From NCBI GenBank assembly GCA_951799425.1, contig OX637394.1:13341001-13405000 (forward strand): 64,000 nucleotides of DNA, read 5' to 3'. The notes beneath the pieces are model-generated. The model ran no database searches, had not been told where the DNA came from, and saw nothing but the letters and a program-made list of their open reading frames with translations. This DNA comes from Ilex aquifolium (taxonomy: Eukaryota > Streptophyta > Magnoliopsida > Aquifoliales > Aquifoliaceae). The position numbers were made by a program, and so were the translations under genes. Below are positions 11,958 through 24,412 of this stretch, piece by piece (position 1 is the stretch's first letter; each line of letters starts with the position of its first letter).

Positions 11958-14900
11958 ATGGAACCATGGCTAGACGATCTCTCCGACGACCTCCAAAGCA
12001 TGAGTTTCAACTCCACCAACACCAACACCACCACAACAACCACCGACATCAACCGCTCCACTTCCTCCGGCTCCGAAACCACCTGGACCGCCATTTCCTC
12101 CTCCACCCACTACGGCCCACCCACCACCAATAAACCCCACACCACCCCCTCCGGCGACCCCTGCTGGGACTCTATCCGCCGAGCCAAATCTACCTCCCCC
12201 TCCAACTCACTCTCCCTCTCCGACCTCCGCTTCCTATGTCGCCTCGGCTCCGGCGACATCGGCTCCGTCTACTTAGCCGAACTCAAATCTGCCGAGACCA
12301 CCGGAGCATTGTTCGCCGCCAAGGTCATGGACAAGAAGGAACTTGCGAGCCGTAATAAGGAGGGAAGATCGAGGACAGAGAGGGAAATTCTCGAGATGTT
12401 GGACCACCCATTTTTGCCGACGCTTTATGCGACCTTAGAGTCCCCTAAATGGTCGTGTCTTCTGACGGAGTTTTGTCCCGGCGGCGACCTCCATGTTCTC
12501 CGGCAACGTCAGCCCTGTAAACGCTTCCCTGAATCTGCCGTCAGGTGCGCAGTTTAGCATTCTAGAGCAGGCGCATTTTAGTATTTAAAATCATTAATTT
12601 ACATGGCTAATTTACGTGGATTTGATTTGGTGTGGCGGAAGTATATGCGTAATTTTTGCTCTTTCTTATTCAAATTTCGCGTGATTTTTAAAAATATATA
12701 TATATATATTTACTGTGATAGTGATGTATCGTTCCTGATGTGTTTGGGGTCCACAACCTAGCAAGACTGTTGGGGTGTCAAGTTTGTGGGGACTACTTAG
12801 TTGGCAACTGTCTAACTGAGTGAATCGGGTTTACGGTGTTTTCTGTAGTCTGTCGTACACTGGATAATTTTTTGTTGTGTGGTGGAAACTAGAAAATAAA
12901 CGGCGTAGGATTGTGGACCGTGATCGCACGTGCTCGTGTCCACGCAAGTTTGTCAGTGTTTGTGTGTCTCTCTCTCTCTAAAGTCAAAGTCTCCAAGTAC
13001 TTTGATGTTCCTTTATAGTAATTGTCTCGCCAATGGGCTCTTGACAAGTCTTTAACGTAATAGGCAGTAAGATTACGATAATGCCACTGTTCTCATGTGC
13101 ATTAAACATAAAATTGTAACAAAAAATTAGTCACAAAATTTGGAAGATTCTCTACTCTGCCCAAAATCCAATAACTTTTGCGGGATTTCTGGAATTTAAG
13201 GTGGTGGGGGTGTAATTTTCTGTATGTAATATCTTTAACTTATTACTGGCTGGCCCCCCATTGATTCTCCTGGTGACAATTATGCCATTATTGAGGTTGG
13301 TTACATAGTGAGAATGACAATGGAACTAAACCAAAAGCATCAAGAATTAATGGAGTAGTAGATCCCATTTGTCTAACCAAATTTGGGAAGGGTTTGTAAG
13401 TTAGAACACAACATAAGAGATCCAAATTTGTCTTATAAATGTTGGAATAGGCCAGTTCAATTATGTACCCTTTGATAACATTTTTGTGAGTATTATTTTA
13501 TTTTTTCAAAAAATTTTTAAATAGTGTTTCTTTTTATTTTTCTTTATTGAGTTATCACTTTTGTAAAGTAGTAATCAAACTTTTTACTTCTTTCATGATT
13601 GTTTTCCGCTTCAAAAGCTCCTTAAAAACAGTTACCAGACAGCAACATATCCTGTAATTTATTTACTGGAATGTTTATAGCTCGAATGGAAAGATCTTAG
13701 AGATGTAATATCGTGAGATTATAAGTTCAACCTCAAATAATCCAATATGCGTGGTTGTTGCAAGTCGTTGTAGATGTTGATGTTTGTATTGTAATCACTA
13801 GTCCAAAATACACATAGTTGAGACTGTTGTCTGTTATTACCAGAACGAACGGAGAACCACAAGTTTTTATGTTATAACCATAACCTGGTGTATCAGCTTT
13901 ATGTTGTACCTAATCCAAAACAAATGGAAAAAAAAAAACGTGCCCAATGCATAAGCTTCCTGCTTATAGCGTGGTATTGGAGGGTTTGATAGTAGACATT
14001 TTTACTGCAATTTTTGGATTGAGTAATTCTCAGACTCGACCCCACGATCTAAGTTACTTTGGCGGATGAGCATGTGCTTTTAGCTTCTTTCGACTCAAAG
14101 AAAGAAAAGAAAAGATAAGATAAATATTCATCAGAAAATGCCAAAATATGCAGCAAAAAGGGCAAGGAACCCCCTTTTTTCTTTTTTAAAACTTAGGTAT
14201 TGGTATACTTTGCTTCATTGCATGGGTATATTTTATAGGGTCCTAGACATCCCACAATATGAAAATTCACCCACCAGGAAACATATTGGTCCCCTCACCT
14301 ATATGATGCCACACCTGGTAGAGTAAGAAACAAAGTAGTATCTTTATACTTTATTTTATCTTTTGTTTGTTGGTTTAGAAGTACAACTTGCATAGATTAG
14401 TTGCATAATAATTTGATTCATGAGTGGAAGCATGATGTAAGAATCCCTTAGTGAAATTATAAATGACAGTGATACAAGTAGGTCCACATGCACCAAGGTG
14501 TGACTTAATCTTGTGGGACCTCAATTATTTTCCTGCATAGGGGCAAATCTGTAATTTTACTCCCACATGTTATCATCAATTATGTCTTAGACTAAAGTCC
14601 TTGGGCCATGGTAAAATGCTACATTGATCTTGATTGATTTCACTTGGTGTGGCCAATTTGAGCAAGTGGCCAATGTAACAATTAGTCAATTTGCTGGTTT
14701 TTTTTCAGGTTCTATGCATCAGAGGTTGTGGTAGCTCTAGAGTATGTCCACATGATGGGAATCGTCTATCGTGATCTCAAGCCTGAAAATGTGTTAGTTC
14801 GATCGGATGGCCATATCATGCTCACTGATTTCGACCTCTCGTTGAAATGTGACACCTCTACGTCTACACCAGCTCAGATATTCTCAGATCAAAATCCACC

Positions 14901-15507
14901 AAGTGCACCACCACCTAATGAGTACCATCTCGATCCACCACCCTTTACGTCTTCATCGTGCATTCTTCCCAATTGTATTGTCCCTGCAGTGTCATGCTTC
15001 CACCCTAGACGCAAGCGAAAGAAGAAGTCGGGCCATCATGGTGGTCCTGAATTCGTGGCCGAGCCCATTGATGTCCGGTCAATGTCATTCGTGGGGACTC
15101 ACGAGTATTTGGCGCCAGAAATTGTGTCCGGTGAGGGCCATGGTAGCGCTGTGGATTGGTGGACATTGGGGATCTTCATATTTGAACTATTTTACGGTGT
15201 CACACCCTTTAGAGGAATGGATAATGAGCTAACCCTAGCTAATATTGTTGCTCGAGCCCTCGAGTTCCCTAAGGAACCAACCATACCACCCATGGCTAAG
15301 GATCTGATTTCGCAACTATTGGTCAAAGATCCGGTTAGGCGAATGGGGTCCACAATGGGTGCCTCAGCAATCAAGCACCATCCATTCTTTCAAGCAGTGA
15401 ATTGGGCACTTTTGAGATGCACATCCCCACCGTTCATTCCTACCCCATTCAACCGAGATGTTTTATCAGATGAAAGCTGTCCAGCGACTCCGGTGGACTA
15501 TTACTAG
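11958..15507 (+). CDS. WAG: AGCVIII Ser/Thr protein kinase, WAG/PINOID type (2 exons)
   Basis: Plasma-membrane-associated kinase group that in Arabidopsis phosphorylates PIN auxin carriers and sets the polarity of auxin flow. Exon 1 is 11958-12544 and exon 2 is 14709-15507; the intron begins GTGCGC and ends TTTCAG, phase 2, giving 461 codons. Visible motifs: a Ser/Thr/Asn-rich N-terminus (1-85), glycine loop GSGDIGSVY (about 97-105), catalytic Lys in AAKVMDK (about 122), catalytic loop YRDLKPEN (216-223), and DFD instead of DFG (236-238), which is the hallmark of plant AGCVIII kinases. An approximately 80-residue insertion between the DFD and activation segments holds a basic RRKRKKK patch (about 296-302). 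Then come [13 protein letters not shown] (321-333) and a C-terminus ending TPVDYY with no FxxF PIF-box. The insertion and tail resemble WAG1/WAG2 more than PINOID. The start was chosen at the first ATG in frame after a CT-rich leader. No defects seen. Confidence 0.93.
12545..14708 (+). other. Kinase intron
   Basis: A 2164-bp GT-AG intron. Mostly AT-rich, with a short AT run near 12697 and a CT run near 12968. Around 13680-13790 there is a GGTTCAACCT-like phrase, but no clear transposon ends. No coding content. Confidence 0.85.
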
Positions 15508-17506
15508 TGTCTATAATAGGTGGTCAACAAGGAAAGCTTACAACACTTATACGGTTGGTTGGTCGGTTTATAGTGGAAAATTTTCCAAAGCAAGATCACT
15601 TTACTCTTCTTTGCCGACACTATGGCAGCCATTGATGCATCATGCTTCATATGTAAATTTTTTGAATCTATTTTGGGGTGGAAAATGTTGAAAATACCTG
15701 GTTTTCACCAATTTGGAAATAGATTATGGGCTATCGTATAACGCTGAGTTTTTGGATATGTTTAATGAAAGTTTGGGCAAGTGTGAGTGATTGTAGTTAT
15801 CTTATGTTCAAAAAAAAAAAATGAAAGGTGGGTGAGTCCTAGTTTGCTCAACTCTCATTTTGCAGCGAGAGAGGATTATATTTCACACTTTGTATTCGGC
15901 TCAATTTCTGAACAATTTGAATTTATTTTTTTGAAATGTCATATCCTAACCATTTCTTTATCAAAAGAAAATGGTAGTCTATGAGATTTTAATTTAGAAA
16001 CTATTCCATTGATATGTACACATTCATTTGCATTATTTTCTAGGGAAATTCTAAGATACTGAAACAAAAATATTTGGTATCGTACTTATAGTTAACACTT
16101 TTTATAGATAAAATTACACTTTTGAAAGTGGAAGTTAAAACTACTCAAGCTAATATCATGGTCAATCACAAATATCCATGATCGATCATAAAAATTTCGG
16201 TATTGATCTCAACCTTTCATAATCAATCATGTCCTTTAAAATTACAACGTACACTTCAAAATAATTATAATTTAATTTTAAAAAGTTATAATTTTCGATA
16301 CGATAATGTCAACAGTACTGTAGCCTTTCCCTATTGTTTGTTAGCCATTGCTCTCTTGCAATAATTTGCAAGAGAGAAAGAGGGAAACATTTGTTTTCAA
16401 ATTTTTTAATGTGATGGGTAAGTTTATATCTTCTAGTCAATGGCGGTGATGGAAACATCGGATCCCGACAACATGCATGTAAACAATGATACAGACGTGT
16501 GATGCCGGTGGCATAGCGTGATAGGTTGGCCATTGTTTCCGGCGGGGCCGGAGCATGGGCCTTCATGCATCATCAACTTCCCCCCTAATTGTTGTGAGAA
16601 CTTGCGGAAACCATGCCCCCACCCACGTGATTTGTTTATAGCATGGAGGAATGTAGGATTGGGGATTTTTGTCTTTTCGCTATGAGAGCTACTCTATTAA
16701 GTTTTTGGGGTTTTTTTTATTTCTATCAAGAAACTTGAAATGAGGATGGTCACTAGGTTCTTGCATACTTTATCATAGAGAATTATGCATTTTTTTTTTC
16801 TTTTTTACTTTATTTTGAAAGGTGCTAAAACATAAATTATATCTATTATGGTCGAATTCCTGATGGACGGACGTGTTTGTTTCCTGGGATAAGGAGAGAT
16901 TAAATAGTGGGATCGGGTCAAATTGTTCAGTCATATCACTTATTATTTTACTTCTGTAAAGACTATATCTTTGATTCTCGAAAGAGATCTATTCAATTAG
17001 ATATAACATTATTATTATCGACTCTTACGACCCTACTATAGTTTTAATTAGCAACAATTTTGGGAAGGTAATTTAGAGTCGGGATGTCCCATTGGGATTC
17101 ATCCTATGATCGATACATACAATATGTTTTAAATGTGGGTTTTAATTTAACCCACATGAGAGATGGAATGAAAATGGTCCCCTATGCCACTCATATAAAA
17201 GGTCGGCAATTTTACTTTTTTAGGGCCATGATAGGAGCATCAAAAAGAGAAGTCAAAAAAAAACTTCCTACATGACCACAAGTCAAATCGAGGATTCGAA
17301 TAAAAAGGTAATTCTCTTGAGATATAAGTAGGTCACTTGAGATTAGGTTGGATGGAAATTTTCGATCTTATTCCATTCAAAACTACATATCAAGGAGGTT
17401 CGCAAATGATACAATTATTTTCATCATTTGTATCCTTTTTGGTTCTTGGATAATTCTAGTAGGGTATGCAGATATCCCTCTCTTTGCTGTAAATTTGGAT
17501 TGTTGA

Positions 17507-17576
17507 CATTTTGGGATGCTAAACAATTATTTGCTTTTGGCCCAACAGCAAATAATTTTTTAACATCCCAAAAATG
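17507..17576. repeat. Near-perfect 70-bp hairpin
   Basis: The left arm begins CATTTTGGGATG and runs through AATTATTTGC. The right arm begins GCAAATAATT and ends CATCCCAAAAATG. The arms pair over about 31 bases with one or two bulges around a very short loop (TTGGCCCAA). It could be a tiny fold-back element or a small-RNA precursor-like hairpin; there is no further evidence. Confidence 0.7.
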
Positions 17577-18946
17577 CCTAAAATAATCTATATTAGGACC
17601 GGCAATCTTTGCTATAGCCCTTTAAGCTGATAAAAAAGTAACACACAATTTTGTGATACTTATCTCTATCTCTCAGTAACTATGTTTGAGTATTTTAAAC
17701 AAAAAAGTATTTTTTTTTGTAAAAACTCAATCGCATATCGACTAAATTTATAAAAGTACTTGAGTATTTTGAGTTAAAGTGAAACCTTGAAACACTCACG
17801 TGCGCAGGGTTGGACAAACAGGAGTTGGACAAGCAGAGGAAATAAGTATTGAGTCCAGCCTAGTCCAATCCTGTGTAGTGGGTCCCCCTGGCTCGCCTAA
17901 ATGAAATAAAATATGAACTACTATTAAACCCACTTTTTAATATTTTATTTAATTACTTTCCGTCATAACTCTTATATTAAAAATTCACTTTCTGAATATT
18001 AAAAGTTGTAAGGGCTAATTTTCCAACAACTTTTTATTAGTTATTATCAAATTAAATATGTGAGTAATTACGGAATATTAAACACTTATATTTTATGTAT
18101 ATATATATATATTTACATATTTACATATTTCAGTATAGAAAAATACAATCTAAATATCTACTATAATCTCTCTACTGCATAAATTTCTGGGCAATAATGA
18201 AAAGTGTCGTGTGAAGTTTCTACTTTATTCGATTGTGCAGATCTGAGTGAAGCAATAGTCAATAGGTTGAATTGTTGTATCTTGGGATAATATGTTGTTT
18301 CCTTCTGCATTGTGTTTCCTTCATAAAAGGACATAAATCGTCTTAAGAGAGCGACTCAGTCCGCGCTTCACTCTGTCGTTTACTTTATTTTTCCAACAAA
18401 CTAAACGAAAAGTGATTTAAAAAATGACTTTAGAATCGAATACGCTAGCCCAACGAGAAACACCCCGACCCTACCAATCAAGTCAATAGTCAAATGAATC
18501 ATACACCCATACCCACATAGCACTTAACTTACACCAACAACCACCCTTAAATTTAACACATGTCCACCAGGGCTGATGATGCACAAAATTATCTTGTGCA
18601 AGATCAACAGTCAAGAATATATAAGGGTGTAATTAATGAGCAACTAACAAGCAATCAATGACCATCAAAGAATTAAAACGATAAACAATAGATCAACACA
18701 GGGATGTATAGTGGTTCGGTCTCGGATGACCTACTCCACTTTTGGGAATGGCAACGGTGGTCTGGTGTTCTTTATTGATAAAATATCAGTCACCGGAGAG
18801 TTACAGTGCTTTGAGAGAGAGAGAGAGAGAGTAATGTGTAGAGGTATGTGAGGTATTGGAGGCGTCAAGGGTATGTAGATCATGCCCTCTATGTGAAGAG
18901 GGCTTACATTATATAGGCTTAGAAAGGCGATGAGTTGAGGCGGTCA

Positions 18947-19014
18947 CCACTATTTTGGTAAGTACAGTTATGGTAAGATTCTACCACTTTGGTAGGTACA
19001 GTTATGGTAGGATT
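18947..19014. repeat. 34-bp tandem duplication
   Basis: Two adjacent 34-bp units share TTTGGTA(A/G)GTACAGTTATGG, differing at a handful of positions. It lies inside the LTR-like stretch 18560-19440. Confidence 0.8.
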
Positions 19015-19774
19015 AGATCTCTGTGCGTATCCCGATACTTTCTCCCTCGTGTTCCTATTCCGTCGGGGGACGATCCTGAACTGGGCTAGAGTTGAGTTGG
19101 AGTGGACCTTCATTGGAGTCAGGATACAAAGGAGGAGGAGGAGACCAGAGGGCCACAGGAGGCGCCCCTTTGGGTGGCGCCCAAGCTGGGTGGCCTCCCA
19201 TGGGCAGCGCCCCTTGGTCCCTGGGCTTGAGTTCCTTTGGACCCCGTATTGATTTACGGCCGTATTTTGACTTCCCCTTTATGCCCTCCGTAATTTGGGC
19301 TTCCTTTTATGCCCTTCGTAGTTTGGACTATTCAAGTTCGAATGGGGTTTCCTTCGGACTTTCTCGGTCCGTTTAAGTTGGGTTCGGTCTAGTCAAATTT
19401 GGACTCGTCAAGGGCCATCACTAGGACTTTGATGACTTCAAATTCAAAATGATTATCTTGGTTTGTCCATAGTTAGTATATCGGATAATTCAATCTAAAT
19501 CACCATCAAAAGCACTATAAAATGGCATTTGGATCACCCTCAACACCGCTGTAGCATCAACAAAACCCCATTTGCTAGATCGAATATTCGACCCATAAAT
19601 ACAAATCAATTTGCTCGTCTTATTTGATATTATGAAATTGATTCCAACTATTTTTTGGATAGGAAAAAAACGATGGAGAGAAGGGGAGAGAAAGTAGAGG
19701 ATGGAGGTGGCAATAGAAAATGGAGAAAGAGGTGGAGTTACATTAACCCATGAGGGATAGGTAAATATTAGCAA

Positions 19775-20513
19775 GAGGAAACTACACCAATTAAGTTCTG
19801 ATCTAATTTTTATTTTAATTGAGCTCTTAAATTTTAAAATTTTAACAATTAAGTTCCTCAAATATTTTTTTGTCAATTGAATTCCTAAACTTATAAAATT
19901 TTAATAATTAAATTATTCTGTCAGCAGTCGTTAGAATTTTAGACAGAATGTTTCATGTGCTCTCCATATGAACAACAAATTATAGTTATTTAAGATTTTT
20001 CGCTCGAAGCTTATCAAACAAAGGAATCTATTCTTTACAACCATCAACCGAAACCCTAAACTTAAACTTCTTTCATGCCCATTAAACAAAGCAGCTCAAC
20101 AAGTTCTTCAATCTGGTGTAGAAAACAGATTATACAAATGTAGACTCTTCGAAGAGTTTGTTGATCTAATTTGTTTGATGGGTATGAAAGAGGTTTAGGT
20201 TTAGGGTTTCGATTGATGGGTATAAGGAATGGGACTATTCATCTAATTTGTTTCGAATGAGTAGTTTAAAATACTCCTAATTTGTTATCCATATGGTGAG
20301 CACGCAAGACATTCTGTTCAAAAATCTAATGGTTGTTGATAAAATGACTTAATGTTTAAAATTTTTGAGTTTAAGGGTTCAATTGACACGAAAATTAGTT
20401 TAGTAACTTAATTACAAACTTTTGAGTTTAGGAGCTCAATTAATATAAAACATAGTTAAAAGACTTTATTGACACAAAATTCGTAGTTTAAGGGGCATTT
20501 GTTTTGTTTACTC
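19775..20513. mobile_element. Mutator-like MITE with perfect 9-bp target duplication
   Basis: A 739-bp element between identical flanks TATTAGCAA (19766-19774 and 20514-20522). The terminal repeats are short and imperfect (GAGGAAACTAC versus reverse-complemented right end GAGTAAACAAA). The interior carries inverted phrases such as TTAAGTTC/GAACTTAA and is non-coding. The sense text resembles the 3609 element family. Confidence 0.72.
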
Positions 20514-20522
20514 TATTAGCAA

Positions 20523-21041
20523 TAACCCTGTGCCTAAAGACAATTTGCTATATAAAAAAAATCGAGTATTGATTATGAAATATTTATATTTAAAATAAAT
20601 ATTTTATTTTTTATAATTATTGAATTTAAAATTAAAGTTGATAAAGATGAAAATAAGACAAAAGTAGACGAGAAAAAATGATTGGTTTGGATTAATGAGG
20701 TTGATTGACATCAGAGAGTGTGTTAGTTAAGTTGTCTGATATTGAAAATCATGCAGAGAATATGATATTTTTGAGCAAAACAAACTTTTTTTAGAATGAA
20801 TTTTTGTACTGATAAATGAAATTGAATAAAATTTAAATTAATTCAACCATTGTTGTGTTTTTTTATAAATGTGGAATTCAAATGATTAATGTTATGTGCA
20901 TCAAAATTTGCACCGAATGATGTAAGTCGTTAGATTTATGGGATCCATCGACACTTATTAGACATCCGATGAATATGATATTGTCACATCATTTGGTGTA
21001 AAAAATTTAGTGCACATAACAAATTGCTAGGTATAATATTA
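20523..21041. other. Intergenic, no gene seen
   Basis: AT-rich spacer between a Mutator-like MITE and a Harbinger element. Nothing else is recognised. It ends in the TTA target duplication (21039-21041). Confidence 0.5.
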
Positions 21042-24000
21042 GAGCAACTCCAATCGGCTCAACAAATGACATTTTTTAACTATTTTGCTGAGTCAATCCA
21101 AAGAATTTGGCTCCAACCGGCTCTCTATTTCACTCGCTAATCTGCCTCCCCCCATTCTCACTCATCAGTTGTGGCTAGCAACACCCTCTCTTATCAGAGC
21201 TCTCTCCCCCCAATTTTGGTTGTTCTTCATCAGAGTTTTGCCCAAATAGAAAGGTCTCAGTCTCTCCTCTGCTGTTCAAAGTGAAGATCTGAAGACTTCT
21301 CCGCCAACTCGCCGACAATTGCTCCGGTTCCAGGCACACCCAATAATGTGCCCAATTTTGCTCTTTATCATCCCATGCTTAATACCTATATGTGTAAAAC
21401 TGTTTATATTTAACATTTTTCTCTTCGGGGTCTCTAGATTTGTTCATGATTATACATCATTCATTAATAAAAAGTTGATTTTGAATAAAAAAAAAAAACA
21501 GTGTTAAAAACTGCTTATATTGAGAAAAGTCGGTCTTTTTTTATCGGTAAAAAAAATCATTCTTTCTTTGTGTTTTGATCTTGTCTTTTTATTTCTTGAA
21601 TATGTATTTGATTGGTGAACTATCTTTGTTTTTTGTAATAGTGCTAGTGATTTTGAAGCTGGTTTGTAACCAAATATATAGAAGCTGATACAAGTGTTTT
21701 AGTGTTTTGGTTTGTGTTAATGTTTGTGCATGAGATATGTTTGATGAAATGCCCATGAGTCCCTTTGTTAAAAATTTTGTTATTCAACATAATTTTACAA
21801 GTCAAAAATTATATTTTTAATGACCCTCTAGTGTAATAGACAACATACACATATTTATCCTCACATTACCTTTCACGACCCATCCTAGAAGGGTCAGGCC
21901 ACACCTTCCCTAGGATGCAGTTTCATAGGGAGATTGGATGGTTATGCATGGACATATTAGATAGAAGGTAACTTTTAATTCTTTTGTATATCACAATAGA
22001 GCTTTGATATATCCATATTATTTTTCTAGAATGTTTCTTGTAATTTTTCAGTTTGCCTTTTGTTTGCTCTTTTTGCTTTTTTCTTTTGTTATGATCTTAT
22101 GTTTAGTTTCTTGGTGTGCATGCCATTTATATGAGGGTCCTCTAGTCTTTGGTGATCTTTATCAAGGAAATGAGAAATAAGAAATGAAAAGATTTCATCC
22201 AATGTGCATGCAAAACTATAGTGGACTGATTCTGATACTCTTCATTTGGCCAAAACATCATTTGTAATTAAAGGTATGTGTTGCATCTAACTAGTTGAAT
22301 CTAGACCTACTCAAACCTGCCATTCAATCCTGGTATGTGCTACATCTAACTAGTTGAGCAATAATTTTCTTAGGGAATATGATCATTGATAGTAAAGCCC
22401 TTATTTTCTGCCCAATTTCAGCAGTGAACATTTATGCACATTTCTTTTGAACTTTTTTCATCAACAATGTAGGTTTTCTGATGGATGAACATGGATATTA
22501 CTTCACCAATCTCTTGAACGATGGAATAAACGTAGATGAGTTTAACACTCAATCAGTAGACCAAATAAGTCATTCACCAATATCACCTCAAATAGAATCC
22601 ACCACCAAAAAGGTTCGAGTTGGCAACTTTTCAATTGAGGAGGACTTAGTTTTAATCTCGGGTTGACTTAATATTAGCGTGGATGCCGTGCATGGGAATG
22701 AGTAAAAATCTAAAAGGTATTGACAAAGGATTTAGGAGTATTTCAACGAATACAAACCCTAGTCAGATTGTAATCGCAATCAAGTTTCTTTAATGAATCG
22801 TTGGTCGACAATTCAACTAGCCACCAATAAATTTTATGGCTGTTTTGACCAAATTGAAAAATTGAATGAAAGTGGTCTGACTAAGAAAGACAAGGTATGA
22901 GTGTATTTTAATTACAAGTGTGAAAAGAGGGCATTTTTCTTTTATGATACATAGCATTATTGTACAATTTTCAGTTCCGTGATGCAAAGAAAGTGTACAA
23001 GGAACTTCATAAATCATCTTTTCCATTTGAACATTATTGGAATGAGTTACGGTATCACCCAAAATGGATGGAGGATTCTCAGTCCAAGAAACAAAAAATA
23101 AAAAGTGGTGCAACTTCTAGCAGCTTTAATCCTTCAACACCAGAATCGGTAAATATAGGAGGCGACAGTGGGGGCTTGGAGAGGCCAACTGGAAGGAAGG
23201 CTGCGAAAGAGCGAGCAAGAAAGTCAAAGAGCAAACTCTCTGAAGACGATAATTCAAGTTCAACCTATTTCGTGAAATTGCTTGAAGAAATGAAGGAAGA
23301 CAAAAAGAAGATGGCGGAGAAGAAAGTCGATTTCATGGAAAAAATGGTGGTTGTTGAACAAGAGAAGGTACAACTCAAGCAAATGAAGGAAAGACATAAA
23401 ATAATGTTGATGGATACGAGTGTCATGCCTCCGATTCAAGCTGAATATTTTAAGCGTCTCCAGATGGAAATCATGGCAAAGAAAATGTAGTTTTTTTTTA
23501 TTCATAGACTAACAACTTTTGAGTAATAGAAAATATTAGAGTTTGTGAGATTCACAGTATTTGATTTTATTGTTTTTATTTGAGTGTTTTTATTTTTCTT
23601 TATTCCTTTTTTTGCACACTCAAAATGCATTATTATTCCCTAATATGTTGTGGGTAATGGATGTTCTAATGTTCTGCCATAGTTCACCTTTTACATACAA
23701 TTCTTTGCTTTGATGGGGATATGGAAGATTTTGTGGTATTATTTTACATACAATTATTTTATATATAGTTCATCTTGTGGTATTATTTTACTTTGCAGCT
23801 GATGTTGGAACAAATTTTACTCAACTATTGTTTTTTTTTTTTTTTAATTACTTGACCCAACCTCTTGATTTACATTATGCAGTGTTTTGGTGATATTATA
23901 TTGTGTTATTATAACTCAAATAAAATTATTATAATGTATACACTTGTTGGGTATCATTTGAATAATGTATGACCGTTGTAAAATTTAAAATTTAAAAATA

Positions 24001-24199
24001 CGACACATTATCATTATGACGCTTACGTGTTACGCCACGTGACATTTTTGAATTATATTATTGAAAGTTAATTGAAATAGTTAGCTAAAATAGAGAGCAT
24101 GATTGAAGTGAATTTTAAAAAGTAGTTAACTAAAATAGAGAATTCAATATTTAAATATATTTTGAGTAGCTATTTTGTTGAGTGTGGTTGGAGATGTTC
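21042..24199 (+). mobile_element. PIF/Harbinger element, transposase deleted
   Basis: The left end reads GAGCAACTCCAATCGGCTC and the reverse complement of the right end reads GAACATCTCCAACCACACTC. Both are flanked by TTA (21039-21041 and 24200-24202), the classic PIF/Harbinger target duplication. Only the Myb/trihelix-like ORF remains, as a pseudogene at 22481-23490. The right 300 bp match the transposase-side end of the second element (60970 onward) in inverted orientation, including the shared CGTTGTAAAATTTAAA and GCCACGTG stretches. In the other copy the transposase gene lies between those blocks, so it has been lost here. The element stops 213 bp before the CYP71-like ATG. Confidence 0.88.
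22481..23490 (+). pseudogene. Harbinger Myb/trihelix-like partner protein, broken
   Basis: Homolog of the reverse-strand protein at 62654-63687. In PIF/Harbinger elements such a DNA-binding partner helps the transposase enter the nucleus and find the ends. Exon 1 (22481-22897) begins MDEHGYYFTNLL but carries five in-frame stops where the other copy has sense codons; all are explicable as C-to-T or G-to-A changes. Exon 2 (22975-23490, after a TTTTCAG acceptor) is open and shows RDAKKVYKELHK, a Lys/Arg-rich middle (RKAAKERARKSK) and a C-terminal coiled coil rich in Glu/Lys. Its C-terminus reaches AKKM, 15 residues beyond the stop seen in the other copy. Not expected to make a full protein. Confidence 0.85.
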
Positions 24200-24202
24200 T
24201 TA

Positions 24203-24412
24203 GATAAAATATGCAACAACTTTTAACTGTACATATCATTTTAGTAATTTAAGAGGCAGTTTCCGTATTCAGACCAAACTACTGTGGGGATTAGTGTAAT
24301 TTAATCTAAAAGACTTCGGACTGCAGAGTTCGTACTTCTCTTTCTGCTTCGAATTCTTCTTCAGTCCATTTGATTTCCTTCCTCGTTGATTTCAAACCCT
24401 AGAGAACCAAAA
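24203..24412 (+). promoter_or_regulatory. Promoter and 5' leader of the CYP71-like gene
   Basis: Only 210 bp separate the Harbinger target duplication from the ATG. The stretch has a pyrimidine-rich leader (TTCTCTTTCTGCTTCG and similar, 24336-24390) and a telo-box AAACCCTA at 24394-24401. No convincing TATA box is seen. The transposon end must therefore lie in or against the core promoter. Confidence 0.5.
24394..24401 (+). promoter_or_regulatory. Telo-box in the 5' leader
   Basis: AAACCCTA, 12 bp before the CYP71-like ATG. Telo-boxes are common near the start sites of plant housekeeping and translation genes; two more occur at the P2 gene in this window. Confidence 0.5.

Larger units (their letters stand above)
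15508..19774. other. Intergenic, downstream of the kinase
   Basis: The kinase 3' untranslated region is expected in the first few hundred bases. No further gene is supported. Within it lie a hairpin (17507-17576), a duplicated 34-bp unit (18947-19014), a GA microsatellite (about 18815-18832) and a GC-rich patch (about 19130-19270) containing several GGCGCC motifs. The stretch 18560-19440 has the texture of a retrotransposon LTR, but I could not define its ends. Confidence 0.45.

Noticed and set aside
11633..12106. 157-codon reverse-strand ORF opposite kinase exon 1
   Set aside because: Antisense shadow of the GC-rich, Thr/Ser-rich exon; low complexity and no domain.
18989..19376. Forward ORFs over the GC-rich patch
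   Set aside because: Short, overlapping in several frames, compositionally driven; no domain.
21319..21507. Hydrophobic 62-codon ORF inside the Harbinger element
   Set aside because: AT-rich composition artefact; not conserved as a known Harbinger gene.
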